Source: CAYYWP01 sp050176585 (GTDB lineage: Bacteria > Desulfobacterota > Binatia > HRBIN30 > CADEER01). Taken from it: 19,426 nt of DNA. Under the pieces are notes generated by a model that was given only the letters and a program-made list of their open reading frames with translations, did no database searches and was not told where the DNA came from. Numbering within the stretch: the stretch's first letter is position 1; every line of letters begins with the position of its first letter. The stretch covers positions 1-19,426 of the forward strand of contig JBFXHX010000058.1 of NCBI GenBank assembly GCA_050176585.1, given 5' to 3'. Below are positions 15,070-19,426 of this stretch, in pieces. The position numbers were made by a program, and so were the translations under genes.

Positions 15070-15573
15070 ATGGATCCGAATGCGAAGAAAACGGCTTTGC
15101 GCATGATTCCGTACGGCTTGTACGTGCTGACCGGGCAGACGAAGGACGGCGCGGTGGCTGCGGCGACGGTGAACTGGGTGACACAAGCGTCGTTCCAACC
15201 GCCGCTCGTGGTCGTGGGCGTGAAGGTCGACTCGGGCGCGCATGCGGTCATCAAGGAGGCTGGGGCGTTCGCCTTGAACGTGCTCGGCAAGGGACAGCAA
15301 GGTCCCGCCTTTACCTTCTTCAAGCCGGCGACCCGCGAGGGCCAGACGATCAGCGGCGAAGCGTTCCGCAACGGCAGCACGGGCGCGCCGGTCCTCGAAT
15401 CGACGCCGGCGTACGTGGAGTGCAAGCTCGTGGACACCGTCGAGCGCGGTGATCACTCGATCTTCATCGGCGAGGTCGTGGATGCGGGCGTCAAGCAGGA
15501 GATCGCCGGCCGGCCGGACGACGCGACGCTCTGGCTGAAGGATCTCGGCGAGAAGACCTTCTACGGCGGGTGA
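15070..15573 (+). CDS. Flavin reductase-like domain protein (FMN-binding split barrel)
   Basis: Protein of 167 residues of the flavin reductase-like domain family. Members bind FMN and either reduce free flavin with NAD(P)H for partner monooxygenases or act as other flavoproteins. Seen: N-terminal IPYGLYVLTGQTKDG, the AAATVNWVTQASFQPPLVVVGV core, FALNVLGKGQQ, and the C-terminal AYVECKLVDTVERGDHSIFIGEVVDAG strand-loop. The ATG at 15070 has GGAGGGA just upstream; ATG 15065 is out of frame. It could serve the LLM monooxygenase at 2963-4291, but the genes are far apart, so this is only a possibility. A nested stem-loop precedes it. Confidence 0.92.
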   Translation: MDPNAKKTALRMIPYGLYVLTGQTKDGAVAAATVNWVTQASFQPPLVVVGVKVDSGAHAVIKEAGAFALNVLGKGQQGPAFTFFKPATREGQTISGEAFRNGSTGAPVLESTPAYVECKLVDTVERGDHSIFIGEVVDAGVKQEIAGRPDDATLWLKDLGEKTFYGG

Positions 15574-15640
15574 CGTCGGGATTCCGGCGCGTCCGCCGCA
15601 TGGGGCGGCGCGCCGGCTCCTCAGTATACCAGCGACCACC

Positions 15641-16117
15641 GTGGAAGCCGACGACGAAAGGCTGATGCGCGCCAGCCTCCGCCAGGCGGAAGCGTCCGCG
15701 CGCGCCGGGGAGGTGCCGATCGGGGCGGTGGTCGTGCTGGATGGGCGCATCATCGCGCGCGGCCACAACCGCCCGATCTCCTCCCACGACCCGAGCGCGC
15801 ACGCCGAGATCGTGGCGCTGCGCGCGGCGGGGCGGCGCTTGTCCAATTACCGCCTCGCCGATGCCGAGCTCGTGGTCACCGTCGAACCCTGCATCATGTG
15901 CGTCGGCGCGATCGTGCAGGCGCGGCTGCACCGCGTGGTCTATGGGTGCGCCGACCCGAAAGCCGGCGCCCTCGGCGGCGCGGTCGATCTGGCCGGTTGC
16001 GCCGCCTTCAACCACCGCTTCGCGGTCAGCGGCGGCGTCTTGGCGGATGAAGCGCGCGCGCTGTTACAGCGGTTCTTCCGGAGCCGCCGCGCGGCGGGCC
16101 CGGGCGGCGCCGCTTGA
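15641..16117 (+). CDS. tadA: tRNA-specific adenosine deaminase
   Basis: Zinc deaminase converting wobble adenosine 34 to inosine in tRNA-Arg(ACG). The zinc site is complete, numbered from GTG 15641: H54 with proton-shuttling E56 (HAEIVALR), and C84 and C87 (EPCIMC). Other hallmarks are GEVPIGAVVV, the NRP(I) loop after ARGH, RLSNYRLADAELVVTVEPC and VVYGCADPKAGALGG. The 158-residue length is normal. The start may be GTG 15641 or the ATG at 15664 (LMRASLRQAEASAR), with no strong ribosome site for either; a TATACC element lies near 15625. The tRNA-Ser gene follows within 50 bases on the same strand. Confidence 0.96.
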   Translation: MEADDERLMRASLRQAEASARAGEVPIGAVVVLDGRIIARGHNRPISSHDPSAHAEIVALRAAGRRLSNYRLADAELVVTVEPCIMCVGAIVQARLHRVVYGCADPKAGALGGAVDLAGCAAFNHRFAVSGGVLADEARALLQRFFRSRRAAGPGGAA

Positions 16118-16162
16118 GAGCGATCGGCGGCCCAGGTATGGAGAGGGCCTGTGTCGACGCAC

Positions 16163-16252
16163 GGAGAGGTGCGTGAGCCCGGTTGAAACGGCACGACTCG
16201 AAATCGTGTAGCCTCCCAAAGAGGCTCGGGGGTTCGAATCCCCCCCTCTCCG
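16163..16252 (+). tRNA. tRNA-Ser (CGA anticodon)
   Basis: A class II tRNA folds completely. Acceptor stem GGAGAGG pairs with CCTCTCC (16245-16251), with discriminator G at 16252. The D stem is CGT/ACG with GG in the loop. The anticodon stem CACGA/TCGTG holds the loop CTCGAAA, anticodon CGA at 16199-16201, reading UCG serine codons. The long variable arm is GCCTC/GAGGC with loop CCAAA. The T stem GGGGG/CCCCC holds TTCGAAT. CCA is not encoded (CTG follows). Its 3' end borders an integrase gene, so it is the likely island insertion site. Confidence 0.96.
16233..16252. other. Presumed attachment site at the tRNA-Ser 3' end
   Basis: Tyrosine integrases commonly recombine at the T-arm and acceptor 3' half of a tRNA gene. 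Here the integrase stop codon lies 5 bases past the tRNA end. The second copy that would mark the far end of the island is not in this window, so the exact repeat cannot be drawn. Confidence 0.4.
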
Positions 16253-16257
16253 CTGTT

Positions 16258-17203
16258 TCAACTACTTACGGGGGGCGTTCCGCTGGGCAGGGTCGCTGAA
16301 GCGGCCATTATGCCCGGAATTGTGCCCGTGGCATCGAGCCGGCGGGCGGCGTCGGCAAGGTCGCCCTCGCTGACGATGTTGTAGCGTTCGAACACCGAGC
16401 GCGTCTTGTGCCCGGTCATCTGTATGGCCACGCGCTCGGGGATGCCGGCGCGCACCAGGTTGCGAACGGCCGTGCGCCGGAAGTCGTGTCGGATGCGTCC
16501 AGGGCAACCTGCCGCTGTACAGGCCGTCTTCCAGGTCTTCTCGAAGACGAGAATCTGGCGCCGGTGGCGGTGAAACACCCACGGGATGATGCGGCCGCAC
16601 TCCCGCTGGACGGCATCTGTATGGGTCCGCTGCGTCTCGAGGAGAGCGCGCAGCTCGGCGGTCATCGGGAACACGCGGCCTTCGCCGTTCTTGGTGGTGC
16701 CGGGATCGAGGCGCACGGTGCCAGCGGTGAAGTCGACGTGTCGCCACCGCAGGGGGAGCACCTCGCTTTGCGTGCGCCAGCCGGTCAGGTAGGCGAACGC
16801 ACGACGGGCTGCAGATCGTGGGGCAGGGCGGCCCGTACCGCCTGGAACTGCCCAGGCTCGAAGAAGCCAGTGCGCACGTTGTTTCGCGCAGCATGGGAAT
16901 CTTCGGCTTGTGCGTGACCTTGCCAGCTTCGAGGCCGAGCGAGAAGGCGCGCTTGATGGCGGACAACTCGCGGTTGATGGTGGCGTTTTTCGCTTCGGCG
17001 GCCTGCCGGGTGTCGATGTAGGTGCGAACGTCTGCCGTCGTGATCCCCGCAGCCTTCCGGGCGCCGAAGTACGGCCGCACGTGCTTGTCCACCATGTGCG
17101 CGACGTTTGTTGCCGAGCGCTTGCCGTTCACCCGGTAGTCAGTCAACACGTCGTCGAGCAATTCGGAGAGCGTGACGCGGTTGGTCTGCGGCGTCACCGG
17201 CAC
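16258..17203 (-). pseudogene. Tyrosine integrase with two frameshifts
   Basis: Phage-type site-specific recombinase. The core-binding domain is readable from VTLSELLDDVLTDYRVNGKRS to KVTHKPKIPMLRE. A first single-base loss at about 16879-16884 (GAAACAAC for an expected GAAAACAAC) shifts the frame to NNVRTGFFEPGQFQAVRAALP...LQPVV. A second loss at about 16796-16800 shifts it to FAYLTGWRTQSEVLPLRWRH and on to the stop at 16258. Joined, the catalytic residues are all present: Arg (GWRTQSE), Lys (TTKNGEGR), His-x-x-Arg (RHDFRR), His (MTGHKT) and Tyr (FERYNI). The usual N-terminal arm-binding domain is not recognisable; GTG 17203 is a possible start. It is inactive as read unless the shifts are sequencing errors. 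Convergent with tRNA-Ser, it marks an island edge. Confidence 0.85.
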
Positions 17204-17364
17204 GCCACGTGGGCGCACTGCGAGCGCTGCGGGCACGAATGGATTGTTCGCGACCGCAAACGGCTCCCGAAAAACTGCGCTCGAAGCTCTGCAAGTCTCC
17301 CGCCTGGGATAAACCCCTGCCAGCAAGCCGCCGGCGCGCACGGCGCAACCCGTCTCGGCCATGA
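17186..17364 (+). pseudogene. Broken zinc-ribbon protein gene
   Basis: In one + frame the sequence reads ATWAHCERCGHEWIVRDRK and RLPKNCAR up to 17284. Five bases later, in the next frame, it reads CKSPAWDKPLPASRRRARRN and stops at 17362. Together these match a well-known small zinc-ribbon pattern (CxxCGHEW...R....PK.CxxCKSP.WDKP). The break inside the second cysteine pair is explained by insertion of 5 bases or loss of one. No ATG is in frame upstream, so the 5' end is lost or unclear. It overlaps, antisense, the start region of the integrase. Small zinc-ribbon proteins of this kind are common beside mobile elements; the function is unknown. Confidence 0.6.
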
Positions 17365-17385
17365 GACCGCACGCCATCTCATGGG

Positions 17386-17649
17386 CTACCTCGATGGTCG
17401 GCAGGAATCGGAAGTCGTCTGCGACCCCGCGCATGTCTCCATCCTCGCCGTCGAAGTTGTCCGACCGCCCGCCTCGCTGACCGCGAACACCGTCACCGCC
17501 CCGAGCGGTGCGCCGCACACCCCACACACCCGCTCGAGGTCGCCCGGCTCGGGCGGCCCCGGATGCTCCCATCGATAGGGGCACCGCGCGCAGCCGAGAT
17601 GCGTCCAGAGCTGTTCGCTATCGCGTAACAGCGTCACGTCAACGGACAA
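17386..17649 (-). CDS. Small zinc-ribbon ORF, possibly frameshifted
   Basis: The 87-codon frame contains two cysteine pairs, GCARCPYRWEHPG and ERVCGVCGAPLG, spaced as in a zinc ribbon, with an N-terminal LLRDSEQLWTHL helix. After GAPLGAVTVFAVSEAGG the translation becomes Ser/Thr-rich and less protein-like, whereas the adjacent frame continues with SDNFDGEDGDMRGVADDF and FLPTIEVAHEMACGL. A one-base loss near 17456-17466 would join them, so the original protein may have been longer and the annotated end artificial. The start is TTG 17649 or GTG 17637. A TATAAT element for the opposite strand lies just upstream. No family is recognised beyond the metal-binding pattern. Confidence 0.42.
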   Translation of the reverse strand: MSVDVTLLRDSEQLWTHLGCARCPYRWEHPGPPEPGDLERVCGVCGAPLGAVTVFAVSEAGGRTTSTARMETCAGSQTTSDSCRPSR

Positions 17650-17654
17650 GTGGG

Positions 17655-17660
17655 TATAAT
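17655..17660 (+). promoter_or_regulatory. TATAAT -10 element before the secreted repeat protein
   Basis: A perfect TATAAT hexamer, rare in this GC-rich window, stands 63 bases before the ATG at 17724. No good -35 hexamer lies 16-18 bases upstream, so strength and sigma factor remain uncertain. Confidence 0.4.
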
Positions 17661-17723
17661 TTCGATTGTGTCGTTGACTGTCCTGCAGTACAGAGACGCC
17701 CGTTCATCCGAGGCAGGCGACGA

Positions 17724-18350
17724 ATGTCGAAGCATTGCTCCTCGCATCTGCTGCTACTAGTGACTTCGCTCGTGTTCGCCCAATTCGTCAGCCTACAGAG
17801 GGCCTGGGCGGACTGTTGCGTGTGTAACGACGGCAGTATCTTCGGTTCCGTACCGGGCAATTGTTCCACCACGCCGGCCGAGTGTCTGGTCAGGTGTGTG
17901 ACGCATCAAGGCGTGGCCTGTTGTAACGCGGGCTCCACCGCGTCGTGCGCTCCGTCGGAGATGTGCCCGACAGCGACCCCAACGGATACGCCGACGAACA
18001 CCCCGACGGACACGCCCACCGTCACCCCGACGAACACCCCGACCGCCACTGTGACTGACACCCCCACGATGACGCCGACCAGGACCCCGACGAACACGCC
18101 CACGGCGACTCCGACTGCCACCCCGACCGCGACGCCGACCAGCACGCCTACGGCGACTCCCACCCCGGTGCCGCTCGGAGGCGAGTGCTCGACGACAGCC
18201 GAGTGCGCGCCGCCATTGACCTGCGTCGATGGCGTGTGTAGCGCGCCTGCGCCCGCACCGACCATCTCGCGCAGCGGGGTCCTCCTGGCGCTCGCGCTCC
18301 TGGTCGGCATCGGCTCGGTGGCCGTGCTCAGACGGCGGCGTGAAACCTAG
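17724..18350 (+). CDS. Secreted Thr-Pro repeat protein with C-terminal membrane anchor
   Basis: Protein of 208 residues built from: a signal peptide at 1-32 (LLLLVTSLVFAQFVSL, cleavage after AWA); a Cys-rich head at about 33-82 (DCCVCNDG, CLVRCVTHQ, ACCNAGS); an extended Thr-Pro linker at about 84-150 of four-residue units such as TPTN, TPTD and TPTA; a six-residue-spaced Cys loop GGECSTTAEC...LTCVDGVCS; and a C-terminal hydrophobic segment (about 187-202) ending RRRRET. The ending resembles bacterial C-terminal sorting or anchoring signals of the PEP-CTERM/MYXO-CTERM sort, without a recognised name. It is probably held at the cell surface. ATG 17724 is chosen because it starts the signal peptide; the ribosome site (GAGGCAGG) is moderate. 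The frame is intact in an otherwise decayed island. Confidence 0.82.
   Translation: MSKHCSSHLLLLVTSLVFAQFVSLQRAWADCCVCNDGSIFGSVPGNCSTTPAECLVRCVTHQGVACCNAGSTASCAPSEMCPTATPTDTPTNTPTDTPTVTPTNTPTATVTDTPTMTPTRTPTNTPTATPTATPTATPTSTPTATPTPVPLGGECSTTAECAPPLTCVDGVCSAPAPAPTISRSGVLLALALLVGIGSVAVLRRRRET
17970..18172 (+). repeat. Degenerate 12-base tandem repeats coding Thr-Pro units
   Basis: About 16 imperfect copies of ACNCCGACNNNN encode the Thr-Pro linker of the secreted protein. Third positions and the fourth residue (Asn, Asp, Ala, Ser, Val) vary, so the tract is old or under selection for protein rather than DNA identity. Confidence 0.8.
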
Positions 18351-19009
18351 CGGAGCCGTCATACCGCCTCTGCGCGCGCTGCAGGTCGTACAGTAGTACC
18401 GCGTGCTCTTGCGTAGTCTGTGGCCCCACCGCAATAAAGTTCAGTGATCCGACGTCGACTGATAACAGCGGTCGCGGCCAACGCCATACGTGGCAGAACA
18501 ACCCACCGGTGGTCGTCGCCACGCCACAATGGGGCATGTTCTGGTTTGAAAAGCTCACCGGGAAATCGCTTCTCCCAGTCGAACACTACGAATGCGCTTC
18601 CCGTAGGGGATTTCCCGGCCCATATTGCTTGATGGAACAAGTCGTTCCTGAGCCGCGAGAAAACCCTGAACAGCTCCCGGTGTTGTTCAATTCCGTAGCG
18701 GTCACAGAGCGCCACTATGCGACGGTCGTACGCGACCTTACCCAGCTCCTTTTTCCGGCGTGCCAGCCAGTAGCAGGCGTCCAATGTGAGGTATTCGTGC
18801 GTGAATTGTTCCTAAGGCAACCGGTAGGACGCGGCCCGCATATTTGAATGGAGCATGTTGATGGCGCCGCGCTGAACGCAGGCCGGCCACTGCCGCCACA
18901 TTTCAAAACACCACGAGACGAATTCACGGGCGTCGCTCGGCAAGACGTGCAAATTGTGAGTTGACTCCGTTGGTGCCGGACGATCGACAGACCATCGCTC
19001 CAACTGCAA
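18328..19009 (-). pseudogene. Broken gene with HEPN-like RxxxxH motif
   Basis: One - strand frame runs from about 19009 through LHVLPSDAREFVSWCFEMWR and INMLHSNMRAASYRLP, meets a TAG at 18812-18814, and continues in the same frame as EQFTHEYLTLDACYWLARRK...RLRNDLFHQAIW...FVVFDWEKRFPGELF. Near 18440-18466 the coding signal moves to the neighbouring frame (LNFIAVGPQTTQEHAVLLYD, LQRAQRRYDG), ending at 18328 and overlapping the 3' end of the repeat protein tail to tail. The RNDLFH segment fits the R-x4-H motif of HEPN domains. The TAG could come from CAG. Base composition is less GC-rich than the rest. The 5' end may extend a little upstream (YYYLIGFLTGFLLQLER). No family name can be given. Confidence 0.6.
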
Positions 19010-19101
19010 CAGAAAGCCAGTTAAGAAACCAATGAGGTAATAATAAAACTAGCAGCCGGGCATATCAAAACGTCCGCGGTGAGCGAACCGCGCGATACAA
19101 C

Positions 19102-19185
19102 GTGCCCAAAACTGTGCCCGGGACTGTGCCCATGACGGTCCAACTTCCACCCACCGAGTGCCCATCCGGCGCCCGAATTGTGCCC
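19102..19185. repeat. GTGCCC short repeats at 12-base spacing
   Basis: GTGCCC occurs at 19102, 19114 and 19126 (exact 12-base period) and again at 19159 and 19180. Read on the - strand the first group encodes MGTVPGTVLGT, similar in style to the Gly-Thr tails at the end of some integrases and to DATGTIPGIM near the end of the integrase in this window. It may be a leftover of a second integrase 3' end. Confidence 0.4.
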
Positions 19186-19217
19186 GAAATACCTCGCGGA
19201 AGCCCATGGGGGACATT

Positions 19218-19426
19218 GACGTCCTCCCCAAATCCTGGACCACGGAGAACTGGAATTTTCCGGTTCGCGGAGTCTAGGAGGACGCCATGAAGAAGTCGAA
19301 GTTTACCGAGGAGCAGGTGGTCTACGCGCTCAAACAGGCGGAAGCCGGCGTGCCGATCCAGGAGCTCTGCCGCAAGTACGGCGTGAGTGACGCCACGTTC
19401 TACACGTGGCGTAAGAAGTACGGCGG
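19218..19426 (+). mobile_element. IS3-family insertion sequence, left end (cut by window edge)
   Basis: The left part of an IS3-family element: a probable terminal region beginning near 19218 (TGACGTCCTCCCC...), a short leader, and the first transposase frame. The exact inverted repeat cannot be set without the right end. It lies in the decayed island DNA and may have contributed to its breakdown. Confidence 0.65.
19287..19426 (+). CDS. IS3-family transposase OrfA, 5' part
   Basis: The first 46 residues are present before the window ends. KKSKFTEEQVVYALKQAEAG, ELCRKYGVSDATFYTWRKKY is the typical N-terminal helix-turn-helix of IS3-family OrfA (IS407/IS2-like groups), which binds the element ends; the DDE catalytic domain would be in OrfB beyond the edge, usually reached by -1 frameshifting. 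ATG 19287 has AGGAGGA at 19276-19282. Confidence 0.9.
   Translation, partial: MKKSKFTEEQVVYALKQAEAGVPIQELCRKYGVSDATFYTWRKKYG

Noticed and set aside
17970..18172. CRISPR-like array in the repeat tract
   Set aside because: Units are only 12 bases, contiguous, without spacers, and in frame with a Thr-Pro protein linker.

Overview
The window is GC-rich bacterial chromosome with short intergenic gaps and mostly strong Shine-Dalgarno sites. All recognisable genes up to about 16.2 kb lie on the + strand. The organism cannot be fixed from sequence alone. The mixture (bacterial topoisomerase IB, DUF1931 histone-fold protein, DUF5996, LLM monooxygenase, GFA-type zinc protein, a secreted protein with a Thr-Pro repeat linker and a C-terminal membrane anchor) suggests a soil or sediment proteobacterium or a relative of Desulfobacterota/Binatota. 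This placement is tentative.

Left and middle part (1 to about 16.1 kb). The order is: topoisomerase IB, a gene-poor gap, beta-carbonic anhydrase, GFA/CENP-V zinc protein, NtaA/DszA-type LLM flavin monooxygenase, a stand-alone cyclic-nucleotide-binding domain protein, a second gene-poor gap of about 750 bases, a 1257-residue membrane hybrid histidine kinase (sensor, HAMP, four PAS, HisKA, HATPase, receiver), a DUF1330 protein, a conserved small protein of unknown function, a small frameshifted HTH-like gene, DUF5996, a TauE/SafE permease, the DUF1931 histone-fold protein, a secreted lipocalin-like protein, a Dph6-type PP-loop ATPase, a flavin reductase-domain protein and the tRNA adenosine deaminase TadA. 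These are mostly independent housekeeping, redox and stress genes rather than one pathway. One tentative functional link is that the LLM monooxygenase class needs reduced flavin, which a flavin reductase-domain protein could supply, although the two genes are about 11 kb apart.

Right part (16.16 kb to the end). A tRNA-Ser(CGA) gene ends 5 bases before the stop codon of a tyrosine integrase on the opposite strand, the usual arrangement at the edge of an integrated genomic island. The integrase has two single-base frameshifts, yet all catalytic motifs are still readable. Beyond it are a broken zinc-ribbon gene on the + strand, a second zinc-ribbon ORF on the - strand, an apparently intact secreted Thr-Pro repeat protein, a broken - strand gene carrying an RNDLFH (HEPN-like) motif in visibly lower-GC DNA, and the left end of an IS3-family insertion sequence cut by the window edge. 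The island looks old and decaying: most of its readable genes carry small indels or a stop, while the long genes to the left are intact.

I found no CRISPR array, rRNA, toxin-antitoxin pair or complete new defence system. The items most worth following are the decayed island module, the bacterial histone-fold protein, the structured leader before the flavin reductase gene, and the AGGGGTT/AACCCCT motif cluster near 13.5 kb.
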